In this document: piece after piece, positions 11,480-23,681 of the stretch | Layout: every line of letters starts with the position of its first letter | How positions within the stretch are numbered: position 1 is the first letter of the stretch | Source: Warburgia ugandensis | Lineage: Eukaryota; Streptophyta; Magnoliopsida; Canellales; Canellaceae | Reading direction: 5' to 3' | Assembly (NCBI GenBank): GCA_035236585.1 | Contig: CP141126.1 | Location: forward strand, 67,247,414 to 67,311,413 | DNA: 64,000 nt | Position numbers and translations under genes: made by a program | The notes under the pieces: generated by a model | Seen by the model: only the letters and a program-made list of their open reading frames with translations | What the model was told of the DNA's origin: nothing | Database searches by the model: none

Positions 11480-12420
11480 GTTGTAAAAAAACTAGTGGAT
11501 CGCTAAGGAATGAACCTTAAGGAATTCTGTGGGTATGTTCACTGCAAACCCTCACAAAGCATAACTCGTCCACTATAGGTAACCTAATGGTTTAAGGGCT
11601 TATTGCATGTGCTAAATACAATTGTGAGTACCTACGAGAGTAGCACCTTGTATCATTTTCTTGAAAATTGATTTTTGTATGTTTTGCATAAAAACTACTC
11701 AATTAGTTACCCACATGTTACAACTTATAGGGATAAATTAGGAGTTTTAGATCAAAATTTGTAACACATGCATGCCTGACCTAATGAAGCATAATTTGAT
11801 ATTTTGTAGGTCCAAAAGCTAATCCAAGGTATGCATGTGATTAATCATTTTCTTCTAGGATTTAATTAGGGTTTTTTACTTTTTGTAAGATGTAAGATGG
11901 TGATTCTATGGGCGAGATCGATTAGATGAAATTGAAGATCAAGATCAAAATAGAGTCAAAGCCTTAAAATCATCACTTCAACTTGAAATCAAAGGTCAAG
12001 ATCATCTTGTGGACTAGTAATGGATGCAATTGTAGGAGTTAAAGATGGCCAAAGTGGGCCCATGAAGTAAGCTATGCATTCCAACCACCTTTGCATGGAA
12101 GCCACTTAAGCCACCCTAGCCATATAAGCCATAAGAAAAGGCGGCAAGCTAAGGAATTCTAGCCAAACTATAGAAGCCACTCAAGTCAAGGGATGAAGTC
12201 AAGAAAGCTACCAAAGCCAGCCATGAAGTCTAGTCAATGAAGCCTTCAAAGTTAGCCATCTAAGCTATCAGGCTAAGCTAAATGGAAGGCTAGGATTGGA
12301 TGAAATTCAAGATGATTATCCATGAGATTTAAAGTGATATTTTGAATATAATTAAGAAAAATATTTTATGATATGTTGGCATATGGACCAATAGGATGAG
12401 AGGCTTCCAATTTTTATGTT
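11480..12420 (+). repeat. Left arm of a diverged inverted pair (Athila/Tat-like DNA)
   Basis: This continues the 7873-9155 sequence beyond the solo LTR. Its reverse complement is recognisable at 14455-15210: GATATTTTGTAGGTC, ATGGATGCAATT, GGGCCCATG, CCACCTTTGCATGG and GGACCAATAGGA occur in the same order in both. A second block (11560-11630; TAACTCGTCCACTA, TGCTAAATA) matches the complement of 17340-17420. Identity is partial, with many indels, so the copies are old. No coding capacity was seen. Confidence 0.7.
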
Positions 12421-14454
12421 TTTCCCACCTTTTATCACTTTCCACCTCACCACCAGAGACCACCATGAATTTGACTTTCCATTCAAGAGTCCTACCATGC
12501 CATAAATCTTTCACCTTCCTAAACTCCTATCCTAACCACCCAACCAATCCTTAGACTGTAGGAAACCAATTAACCAATCAAAATTTTCCATCTCACCTCT
12601 ATTTCATAAGTTTTTCCTACACCTCACTTTCCTCCCACTTTTCTCTCACCTTCTTTCCTTACTCCTATCCCAACCAACCACAATTCTCCACCTCATTCTC
12701 TCCCTCTCTCTCTTATCTTACCCCACCCCACTTTCCTATTTTTTTAATCTCCAATGATCTTTGAAGGTGGAGACGACCCTTCCTATAAAGTAGGCATCCC
12801 CCACCTAACCCAACTCCTTAAAGTAGCCACCATCTCTCCCTTATTTCTTAATTGAAAACCCTAGCCTTTCCCCTATCCTTGCCATTCAAATTGAAGAATT
12901 TTCATCCCCACCATACTTAGCATTAGGGTACCCTAGAAAAAATGGAGAACAAGCATAAAAACCCAACAAACACCTATGCTAAGGACACTTTTACACTTAG
13001 GTAAAAAGATGTCTTCTCCCTTGGAAGGAGACACCCTCTTCCTAAAGCCCATCTCTTCTCTCTTTTGCTTTTATTTTGTGGACTCCTTGGGTGCTACTAT
13101 CTTCCTAAGGGCGTGTGCCATATTTTAGAAGTCCTCCACACCTCGTTTTGGGAATGTTTGCTTTAGCTTTCATGGTTATTTTCTCTTGCTTTATTTCTTA
13201 CTTAACATAGTTCTTTTCATGCTAGTTTCTACCTTGTCCTCTTTTGTTGTTCCTTGCCTTGGAAACTAAGATTCAAGGCTGGTTTTTCCTTGGAGTGATA
13301 GCCAAGGGAATTCATCTTAAATCTAGTTTCCCCTTTCCTTCCAAAGCTTTTGAATTCTGTTTTCAGATTCTATTGAGTTCCAGCTTTGTTTTTCATAAGT
13401 TTCCATTGGTCTTTGCTTATATGCCATAAGATTTCCATTGAATATTAAGCTTCATTGGAGGAGACATTGTTATTCTTTGTTTTTGAGCTCAAGTTAGAAG
13501 GAATAGTTGTGATTTTCTTTCAAAAGTGGACAGCAATCATCCATGTAATCAATTGTATGCCATAAACTTTTGATGATTAATGAAATGCATTATACTTGAT
13601 CATTGACCATGCTTCTTCTTAATTGTTTGCTTTATGTAGATGGGATATTGAGGAAGTTAATGTTTAATTCAGAAATTTCCAGAATTCTAATTAAAAGACC
13701 TCTAAAACCATGTGTCCAATCCAAGGATGGAATGCATGAGTTTGAGGGGCTTTAGTGCTGAAGTTGGAAAATCTTGTTGAATTGTTGGTTTACTTGTAGA
13801 TCCACAGTTTAATATTTCATATCAATTGATTTGAAATGCACTTAGCAAATCATGTTGGATCTATGCATGTAAACCATGGATTTGTGTGATTTGGTGAGTG
13901 AAAAGATTCGAAGTTGTGGAATTCATTCAAGTTAGGAAAAAGTAATTAAGTTGACCTTGTTTAGTTTGTTGTTAGTTGATAAAGTACATCCTCTTAATTT
14001 CCTTCACATTCCTTAGACAAATGTATGATCAAGAAAGTATTTATTAAAGCATGTTTTTCTTAGAGTAGTTGATGAATTACACATTTAGGAAAGTTACTTT
14101 AAGAAAGTTGTTTAATTGCACTTAAGAAAATTTCACTTTATGATAGTTTTGATTTTAGGAAAGTCATCAAATTAGAAAACCTTCTAGGAAAGTTTAATTT
14201 TAGAAAGTGCATGTTTTAGGAAATTTTTCAATTTTAGCATGTTTCTAATTCTTTCTTAGTTTCTAATTTCATGTGTAAATTTCCAATTTTAGTTGAGGCT
14301 AAAAATATCTCTTGAATTTTGGCTAGGTTAGATAGTTTAAAGTAGGGACCACTAGCATCACGTTAGTTCAACTCCTCATTGGATAGACCTCACTAGTGTG
14401 CTCTATTGCAAATGATTCATGCATTTGCAAGTTTAAATTAAAATAACTTCAAAA
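12421..14454 (+). other. LTR-like promoter and leader region, no gene
   Basis: Between the two inverted arms lies about 2 kb that is pyrimidine-rich at first, has a TATA-like CCTATAAAGTAGGC at about 12782, then TAACCCAACTCC and AAAACCCTAGCC, and later T-rich stretches. That order would suit the U3-R-U5 part of a plant LTR read on the plus strand. From about 14085 to 14225 the motif TTAGGAAAGT and close variants recur. Short frames exist but none has a recognisable domain. Confidence 0.4.
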
Positions 14455-15210
14455 TACATAAAATTGAAGGGGCCTCTTCCTATTGGTCCACATTGTACCT
14501 TATCCTAATGGATTTTCCCTCTATCTTAGAAATATCTCCATAAATCTCAAGGATAATTCTTTAGATTCTCTTGCAATCATGGCCTTCCATGTAGCATAGC
14601 TTATGTGGCTTGATGGCTAGGTTTGAGAGTTCCATTGGCTTGGCTTCATGGCTGGCTTAGATGGATTTCTTGGCTTAGCTTGATGGCTCAAGTCCTTTGA
14701 TTTGGTGGTTGGCTTAGCACCATAACTTTTTCTCTTATTCATTGCCTGAATATGGATAAGTGGCTTAAGTTCAACCCATGCAAAGGTGGTGGACTTTGCA
14801 TGGCTTATGCATGGGCCCATCTTGACCACCTTTAGATCTTTTAATTGCATCCATTGCTTGTCTAAAAAATGATCTTCATTATTGATCTCATTTTGGATTG
14901 ATGAATTTTTGGCTTTGATTCAATCTTTTGACCTTGATCTTCTATTTTCATCTTGATTGATCTTAGCCCTCGAATCACCATCTCACTTCCTACAAAAAGT
15001 TAAAAACTCTAATTAAAAGTTAGAAAAATATGAGTAATCACATACTTACCTAGGATTAGCCTCTTGACCTACAAAATATCAAATTTTCGAGTCATTAGGT
15101 CAAAATGCATGTGTTATGAGTTTTTGGTCAAAAACCCTAATTTACCCTGATAAGTTATAACACATGGGTAAATAATTAGGAGGTTTTTATGCAAAATTAG
15201 ACACTTATCA
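14455..15210 (-). repeat. Right arm of the diverged inverted pair
   Basis: Read on the minus strand this follows 12420 back to about 11680, including GGACCAATAGGA, the Ala/Lys-rich AGCC repeats, CACCTTTGCATGG, GGGCCCAT, ATGGATGCAATT and the TACAAAATATC complement. Its sequence is therefore a second, oppositely oriented copy of the same element family. The small frame at 14617-14850 merely reads through the simple AAGCC-rich repeats. Confidence 0.7.
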
Positions 15211-17330
15211 AAACTAAATCAAAACAAGTAAACCTAAGCTATGAAATAAAGTAAGAAAACTAACTAAACTAAACTAAACTAAACAAAAGGAAACTAAAGG
15301 AAACTAAATTAAATCTAACTAAGAAATGGAAAAGATGATTTTATTAATAAACTTCATTACAATAACAAAGAATGAATGGAATAAACAAAAAGAAGCTAGA
15401 AAAGAAAATTCCTTGAAGTGACCATTATAGGAGTCCTTCATTGTGTCACTCAACAAGGCTCTTTACTTGTTCTCTTCTTCTTTTTGGGGTTTGAACTCTG
15501 CTTTGGGTCTTCTTGTTGTGTTACTCAACAAGGGCATATACACTTACATTCAACCCAAAGTACATTAATGTACAACCAAGCTTTTCTCATCTCCTTAACC
15601 CAACATGCCACAAACCCAATGAAATCCTCAACAATGCTTTAGGAATTAGAAGATTCCTTAATTACATTAGAAGGTTTTCTTCCTATTCCTTTATTCCCAA
15701 ATCTCAAAGAAAGAAAAAAAGAAAAGAAAAGAAAGAAAGATGGAAGATAGAAGATGCAAAGGATTAGGAGAAGCTGGTGCATGTGATTCTAAGGGTGATG
15801 GGGAAATGAGGAAGATGATGGAAGTAAGAAATAAAGAAGAAATAAAATTGGAGATGGAAGAGCGTCCTTACCACTTTTCCAAAGGACTTACTTTAATCTT
15901 GTGAGAACTTTAGTAAAGGTAAACTCTCTCCATCTATTTCTCCTAGATTTAGCTTTCCAATACAAGGGAAAGGTAAGAGATCAATAGTTTTCCTTGTCTT
16001 TCATGTCTTATTTATGGAGTTTAAGAAGTGGAAGCCTTAAGGATGGAGGCTAGGATCTAAGAGAGAAAGGATAGGTGAATGGTTGAGATGGAAGAGAAGA
16101 TGTGATGTTTAAGTACTAGGAATAGAAAGGAAGGAAATGATTTTCATATGGAAGTATGGGAGATGTGAATGGAAAAAAATAAGAATGAATAGGAAAGAAT
16201 AAGAAAGAAATAAGCATGGGAAAGAAAGAGAATAAGTAGGAGAGGAAAGAAACATATAGAAAACAAAAGAGGTAGCTTAGGAGGGAAGGAAATGAGGGTT
16301 GGTGGGATTTAATCAATATTAGAGAGTGGCATTTGGGGAGGAGGTGCTTTTTTCCATGTGGGATTTTGGGGTGGAAATTGGCAGGTGGTAAGTTGAAAAG
16401 AAAGGGAAGTAACTGAATAGGTAGGTAAGGAATATGTAGAAAAGGAAATAGATGGGAAGAAAAGAGAAAGAAATGGAAATTAGGTAGAAGAAAATAATGG
16501 AATTCAAAATTAAAAAGTCCTAAAAGGGATTTGGGGGGGTGTGAATTCAAATGGGTGTATGTGGTTTATTATTAGAAGCCCTTAGATGAGATGAATATTA
16601 GATCAAGATGGGTGGTGGAGATCTTCCTTTACTTAGGGTTTGGGTTGACTTTTCAACACGGGAAAGGTGGCTAGGGTTTTGATCTTTCTAGTACTTCATT
16701 CCAAGCCCTTAGATCATGATTACCCTTAAATGGATAGGGTCCCATATTGATCTTCCTTAAGCTTCATTTTCTCTCCACCATTGGATTGGATTGTGTTAGG
16801 ATAAGTGGCCTTAATTCTTTAGAGATTTCTTCATGTTTCATGTGGAACCAAGTAGACTTCATTAACTTGAATGAATAATATATCCAATCATTGGTTGATC
16901 TTCTTCTTTAGGTTGAGTAGGAGAGAGAAAATAAGTGGAAACTCTTCATGTGGTTCCCAATCTTCTTTTATTTATGAGAATCTTTCATTGTATATGATCC
17001 CATTGTGAATTGAACTTCTCTCATAAGCTTCTTAAGGTGGTGAAATACATGCATTTATGCATGTATTGAGAATTCACCACATTTTTACCCTCATTGGAGT
17101 AAGAGTTGCTCATTAGGTTTTTTACTACTTTGACTTTAACAATGTCACCCAATGACTATTCTAAACCTTGACGACTTCATTTTTGGTGTGTGTGATCCAT
17201 GATGTGGCTTCAAAGGTGAAATTTCTCTTTAGGGGTAAAATTCGTAATTTTATGCAGTTTTTATTTGTACCTTGAACTTGCAAAATAGTATAATTAACCC
17301 TAAATAGTGATAAATAAGTGATTTTTTGGG
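15211..17330 (-). repeat. LTR-like insert, intact relative of the tandem-unit host sequence
   Basis: From CAAGTAAACCTAAGCTATG onward this stretch is related to the second half of every ~1.8 kb tandem unit (for example 30815-31637), and 16015-16150 matches 63866-64000 (TTTAAGAAGTG...CCTAAGGATGG...GATGGAAGAGAAGATG). Here the sequence runs through without the LINE, so it shows the undisturbed form. It interrupts homology between 11480-11700 and 15200/17340. On the minus strand it contains a TATA-like CCATAAATAAG (about 16010) and a later TTTATTAATAAAATC, which fits an LTR read leftward. No gene was recognised. Confidence 0.65.
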
Positions 17331-18450
17331 GCAATTTTATAAATTTTTTATATGTCATCTATATTTAGCATATGTAAAAAGTCTTTAAACCCCTAGTGAA
17401 TGAGTTGTATTCTTGTAAGAGTTTCTAGATTTGCTACCCATAAACATTATCAAAAACCTTATGAAAGTCCCTTATTTTTTTCTAAATTTTCTTATATTAA
17501 ACTCCTAACTTTAGCATACTAATAGAAATGATTGATAGGTCAAAATCCTACCCTGTGCTAAAGATATTCCATTAATTCATTAACTTTGAAGTGTGAGTGT
17601 GTGAAATAGCTACTATATATGCAATTATCAATCTCTAAGGAAATTATAACCTAAATTACCATCTAAATGCAAGTTTTGACTTCAAATATCATAGGGTATT
17701 CTTGATTCTCAGACAGGTGTAAATCTTTCATTAATATTGAGTAGAATAATGTTCATCTAGTCCAAAATTCTTACATATTCCATATAGAAGAATAATAACT
17801 TAGATATAGTTGGAATGGTCTCATGAAAGAATATCAACTATTAGGATTGTTACACTCTTTCAAATTCCCTTTCATCCATAAGCATATCCAACTCATATTC
17901 CTCCTAAGATCAAGTTATAACTTCTATTAGCACGATATATAAGCTTAGGATAGGGTTATGAAAAGAATGGGTATAAGGATAACAAAGGTTGTTTGGAAGA
18001 TATGTAAAGGTCTTCTAAGGTGTATTCATAGTTTTTTTCTCTCATAAGATCGAACATTTTCTTTTCATTAGCCTTCCCTTTCTTTTCTCATTTTTCTTAT
18101 TTTTTCACTTTTGATATATAACGTTTCTTTGAATTTTTTCCTATTTTCATACCTTTTGTTTATATCTTGAATTGTATTGCTTGTACTTTTCTCAAGATTA
18201 TTTGTCAACCATCTCTACATATTTCCAAAAAAATTAGCAAATGTATACATTATAAGGTTTTAATACGGATAATAGTTAATGGGTTCACAAAGAAAAGGCT
18301 TAATCTAAAAGCTCAAAGGGGTTTACTAGTGGAAAAAGTAACATAGGAAAGGCTAAAGGATTTGGGTTTACTAAGAATGTCCTATATCATTTCCTAGATT
18401 TCAATTGACTTAAACATAACCATAAACTCAAGAAATAATTGGTATGTCCA
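17331..18450 (-). repeat. Inverted relative of 7873-9155 and 11480-11640
   Basis: On the minus strand it reproduces, in order, blocks found on the plus strand at about 8330-8420, 9060-9110 and 11560-11630. The match is patchy. No integrase could be recognised where it would be expected, to the right of 18450. Confidence 0.55.
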
Positions 18451-21000
18451 TCAGATGTTTTCTTAATAGTTGACTAAGACAAGAATAATAATGGCAACTA
18501 GGAAATTAATGTTTGTTGAAGAAAATTTTAACATTATATATAACCTTTAGAAAGGAAAAATGGCTCTAAAGCATACATGGGTCAAGAGTCTCCATTTATC
18601 TTCTTTAGGATCTCTAAGTTATATTTTCTTTTCAACTTAAACTATATATATATATATATATGAATATTTTGTGCATTAAATATTTTGAGTTTATCTTTTC
18701 ATGGAATACTTTAGAAAAAGGATAAAATAGTGAATTAATTGTATACAAATCTATTAGAAAGCTAAATTTCAAAAGATAGCTTAAATAGTAAGAAAATCTT
18801 AATTCTCATCCTTGTAGAGGAACTTTACATAAGTTTTTACAAAAAATTTTATTTTTTCAATTTGTGTTAAAATAAATTCAAGAGAAATGACTTAAAAATA
18901 AATAACAAAAACTATGGACACATCAAAAATTGAATATCCTTCCCCATAATTAAATTAAACATTGTCTTCAGTATTATAAAGCATTAAAGCATGAAAATCT
19001 AAGTAACAGGAGAAGGGTTAGAAAGATTTTACTTGCACTTTCGAGATAGTGCAGTGATTTGTTAATGTTGACAAAGATTCAAAGCATACAATGATGATGC
19101 AAATGTAGCTCTATGACATCTAACTTAAACTAGTCTATGAAATCCTAAACCAAACTGTTTATGAAGGAGTTTTTAGCAAACTCACTCTATTTTAGAATTT
19201 CTCAGTAGTCTATGTACTTTTTCCACCTAAAGATTTATAGTGAGACTAACATAAGAAAATGAAAGACCATTATGATTCTAAATGTCTTGAGAACAACTTC
19301 AAATGAATGGCACCAATGGTTGCCACATTGAGGAATAATAGTGCCCATATCAAATAGTATTCCATATTCCTACTCCTCCCATACATTATCTTGTAGTAGG
19401 GAGTTAAGCTAGCTCTGCATTTCCTTAAAAGGTTATACTTGTTCTTCTAGAGGTAGGGAACTAGCTCAGCTTAACCCCTTAGTGTCTACTAATGTGCACC
19501 TTAGAGTTGGTTAATGTTCGGTAGTAACATTAACCAACTCTCCCTCCTATTTTGCCAAAACTGGGAAGATTTCAAATGAAACTAAACATCTATCTTGTGA
19601 ATGGTCAAATAAATCCTACAAGTTCAAATTGGATGCTCCTTTGGAACTGAATGGCTCAAATAGAATCTTAAGAGATGCAAGGAGTCCTACTTAGTATGTC
19701 CATTGAGAAGTGTCCATGAATGACTCATTATCCATTAAAGCATTCTCATCATACTTGAAGGTGTCTATATCAGAATCAAACTTAAAATTAGTAGGACATG
19801 CCTCAAGTGTATAATTACTAGAGGACGATAGTGATTGTTTGAGATTATCTATCTCATAAGGATCTTCTCATGATATTTTCAGGCTATATAGCCACTGTTG
19901 GGCTTCTCATTATCCTCAATTTGTTCAAATTCCTTAGCCCTTTTTATGAAGTTTACAGTTGTTTGACCCTTTTGAAATGCCATCTGCATACTAAATTATT
20001 TTGTCACTTCCTAGAATTCTAGTGTATTTTGCATATACAAAAGAACAATCTCTTCTAATGATTGTTCCCTCTACTATGGAGGAAATGACTAGTATGGTTC
20101 ATACTACTATGTCATTGGGGTATAGTGAAAGTGTTGATCAGGGTGGAACTATGATGCTCCTCCTTGATAATCCTAAGACCATGTTTGTTCAAGATGCATA
20201 AGCCATCTAGGATAGTCAGTCTCAGCATATCAACAATTTTTAAGGTTTGGAAATGCATTGGGTGCATTCACTTGCTCTTGATAATATTAATTGTTGGTGG
20301 AAATTGACGACCATGAAGTAGTGGGATATGTGGGGTGAGAATAGGTATAACAATTCTTATACTAAGGCTACCTAGATAACTCCCTGGCCTACCTAAAAGC
20401 ATTTAACCTATTCAATTCACTATCCATCCTATTGGCTAATCTATCTAATCCATTATCCATATTAAGGCTATACCCTGTTTCGATCTCATCCATTTCTTCA
20501 TGGCGTAAGGGTCAGAATGTGAAATCGTATGAGAGTGGTATTTTATCCCCTACTTCATGGACCATATTATTGGTAGGGTTAATGAGATCTACTTGCATAT
20601 ATAACCCTGGCTTAAGTTGACTCAAGTTTGTATACAGTGAAAGATATTCGTTATATACAATGAAAGAGTACTTTTTCTTTTTTCTTTTTCTACTTAGTCT
20701 AGGGGATCCTAAACTAGATAGTGCAACCTAAATGCACAAAAAATCAAGTAAAGGACACACAATTGAGTCTTAATCCAATGACAAACAAGCTGAAAGGTTT
20801 CTTTTTCTTCACTTTCTTTATTGGAGAGTAGCTTTTAGATTACGTCTAACCTAAGTAGCTCCTCCTCTCTTTCAGATTTGTCCTATTACTTACCAGTTAG
20901 ATCCTACCTTGATCAACCACTTCACACCCTCCTCCTCAATTAGGTTTAGATGATCTTAGTCATCGAATGTAGTAGCATAGCTAGATGTTTAAATACCAAT
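18451..21000 (-). other. Degenerate region with weak minus-strand coding traces
   Basis: No long frame survives. On the minus strand, 20000-19670 reads pieces such as AKEFEQIEDNEKPN and NFKFDSDIDTFKYDENAL, and 20522-20400 reads EEMDEIETGYSLNMD followed by a Leu/Asn/Arg-rich heptad-like stretch. These acidic, repeat-free peptides look like the remains of a retroelement gag-side frame, but I could not assign them to a family. A (TA)n tract sits at 18645-18661. The plus-strand frames at 20001 and 20432 are probably shadows. Confidence 0.35.
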
Positions 21001-21005
21001 ACAGT
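21001..21005. repeat. Probable target duplication, left (ACAGT)
   Basis: ACAGT precedes the left LTR. GCAGT follows the right LTR at 29805-29809, a 4 of 5 match that fits an old insertion. Confidence 0.6.
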
Positions 21006-23664
21006 TGTGATGACCCAGGTTTTCTCATGCATTTTTAAATGCAATATCTAATTTCCTAAGCCGAGATGCATCCCTATTTGAAAACCATTTTATAAAAACC
21101 ATGCAATGCAGTGGAAAATCTTTTGTTTTAAACTTATTTTGAAAACCCCGAGTGTCATTTGCTTTCACAACAACCAAAGTGGTTTTTGAAAAACTTTAGA
21201 AGTCATAAACGTTTTTCCCGAGGTCTATCCAGTCACAGCACACAACCCAACTGTAATTAAATACAAATACATGTCCAAAGGGTAGAGAGTTTACTCACAT
21301 GTATAGTTGTCTCTGTTGTTTATTCACTTGCTCGTAGCACTAATATCTCTTGAGACGTCTTCTATTTGTGAGTGGAATTATCCTGAAAAATGTTAAGGAT
21401 AGGGTGAGTATATATTATACTCAGTAGGAGTCTATCACTACTAGTTTTGCAATGCATGTTATGTTTAAAATCATATGCTCTTAAAAACATGTGCATGTTC
21501 AAACAATCATGTTCAATATCGATATTAAAAACCACTGTCGAATTGAAATACTGACGACTTATAGAATAGCATAGTCCAAGTCGAAAGTATCATATATCAT
21601 AAACATAATGATATGCATAATATGCTCAACTGAATCCACCTCATGGATATCTGGTATGGTCGACCAACCTCATGTCATGCCATATGCAATGCAAGTAAAT
21701 CCACGAAACCATAGGGCCCAAACTATGCCCACGACCTCGCCATCGTGTGGTCCCCGGGTACCTGAGGACACAGCGTCATAGCCTCCACGGGGCATATGAC
21801 ACATCGACCCAGTGCCGTGACACCAATGGTAGCCCCCTGTACCACATGCAGTCGATGTAGGGACATGCCCTTTTTGGGCGTGGTACCCATTCCACCTAGT
21901 AGTGGTAGAGGCTGGGAGGCCACCCCAACCTCTTAGCATAGCGCCCATGAGCTTAGTAGCCCAAACCATATACGATCAGATAAGGAAAAACATCTCTTTT
22001 CAAAACCTGTCCTCTTTGGGTCCCTCACAACTGCCTACCTAGTGTCTTTTGGGCACTTTAGTGTCTTTTGGTAACCCTCAAGGACATGCAATTTTTTGAG
22101 AACTCGATGCTCACAAATCATGCAATATATGCAATTGTTTGCAAAACATGTTTATGCATAAGGTATTTATCATATGCATGCTGAATTCATTCAAGTCATA
22201 AAATAAGTCATGCTAAACAAGTCATATACTTTTACTTAAAACATGCATTTTCAAAACAATCATGGCTCTTTTAAAAAGTCTAGTAGCGATAGAGCACCTA
22301 CCTCAAAGTCTCCTAGAGTCGTGTCCTTTATCACTCAACCCGCCCCTGGGTCTCATTTATAAACTCCTGGGTATGAATGGATACAAGGAGTCCTTATTAA
22401 TTTCAATCCATTTAGACATTAGATCGCTAGCTCTGCCTATTGGGTCCTTGGACCTTGCCTAATTCATTGTCAGGCTAGATCCTATGGTGTGGATCTACTT
22501 TCCAATAGTTAGACTCTGTAATTTATCCTCTAATCCTAACTTTAAAGTCTCATTAGGTCTATGTGCCCCAGTTCCTAGGACACCCGCGTATCTTGGTTGA
22601 ACCGCGACCGCCTTATGTGCGTGCGCCCAAAGGCCGTGCTAGGGACCGCATTTTGCACGCGCACATGCATGCTCAAGTGACGCGCTATGACGTGCATCAT
22701 TGCACGGACGCACCTTGTAGCATGGCGCGTCTCAGCTCCCAGGGCACTTTGTGCACCCTAGTCGAGCCAGGACCCGTGCCCCATGTTGCGTGCACACCTG
22801 AAGGTTGCACCTGGGAGAGTGTACGCACTGTCGTACACCTGGAAGCCGTCCCAGGGACCCAGTCCCAGGTGCATGTGCAGCATGGCATCCCTGGGACGCC
22901 TGGTTCATGCAGGGCCGGCCCAAGCCGGCTTGGAACGTTTTTCGGCCAGGAACCTGGTTGGAAAATGATTGGAAAAGACCAGATCGGCATGGATCTGGCC
23001 TTGGGGAAGCAAAACAGAGAGGAAAAGGAAAGAACGGCTTACCTGTAGCCTGGAAATGCCCTTTTTCCCCGCTGGGTGTGCCAGCTCGCCAGAAAACTCG
23101 AACAAGGGGGGAAACCCTATTGCCAGACCGGAACGGAGAAAGGGGACTTGGGAAATGGAAATGGCTGGCCTGACTTGGGCTTGGCCATTGCTGGAAAACA
23201 CAGAGAGACGGGTTTCCGATTTTTGCTAGAAACCCCAGTCCAAACGTTGCCAGAAAACGTGTTTTTGGAGAGGGGAGATGGGGTTTTTATAAAGGGGAGA
23301 AGGCGATGCCCCTCAATGGAAGTGCCACCCTTTCCCTTGCGGTGTTCTGGAGAAATCGGGAAAAACAGGTTTCTGGAGAAGTTTGGAGGTGGAAGATGAC
23401 AGGGGGTGTCGTTATCAAAACGCCCCCTGCGAAATTCCAGAAATACCCCTATCTTTAAACGGCCGTAACTTCTTCATACGAACTCCGTTTTGGGTGATTT
23501 TTGAGGCATTGGATTCTATTTTTCGAGTAGAATCTAATGGTACCAAGTTTCCTTACAAATTCCTTTGTCTACTATTTTAAATAAAATCAAACATTCAACA
23601 CAGTTCATTTCTCATAGAATGTCCAATTTTTGTTAAAAATAGCGTAAATTGCTCCGGCATTACA
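21006..23664 (-). repeat. 3' LTR (left-hand copy)
   Basis: It reads TGTGATGACCC...GGCATTACA on the plus strand, thus TGTAATGCC...GGGTCATCACA in element orientation, with intact TG/CA ends. The central 22560-23580 is GC-rich and CpG-rich, unlike the rest of the window. It aligns end to end with 27132-29804. The many overlapping frames in the GC-rich part (22563-23580) recur only partly in the other LTR and show no domain, so they are not called as genes. Confidence 0.9.
23284..23291 (-). promoter_or_regulatory. LTR TATA box
   Basis: On the minus strand this reads TATAAAAA inside the GC-rich block of the LTR. The same word lies at the equivalent position, 29397-29404, in the other LTR. Confidence 0.5.
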
Positions 23665-23670
23665 TTATTA

Positions 23671-23681
23671 CCCCCTTAAAA
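23671..23681 (-). promoter_or_regulatory. Polypurine tract
   Basis: On the minus strand TTTTAAGGGGG lies six bases before the 3' LTR, preceded by CGAGGATGAAATTC. This is the usual place and form of the plus-strand primer in Tekay/Del-type chromoviruses. Confidence 0.75.

Noticed and set aside
16116-16550. A 144-codon minus-strand frame rich in Phe, Pro and Leu
   Set aside because: It reads a purine-rich strand of LTR-like DNA in reverse; low complexity, no motif, not conserved in the 63884-64000 copy as far as visible.
21670-21969. A 99-codon minus-strand frame with a counterpart at 27796-28119
   Set aside because: It lies within both LTRs upstream of the internal region. It is conserved because the LTRs are copies; no domain. 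Kept as a weak possibility only.
22563-23580. Frames of up to 161 codons, partly mirrored at 28688-29608
   Set aside because: Shared because both are LTR copies; the reading frame is shifted by indels between the two, and no domain is visible.
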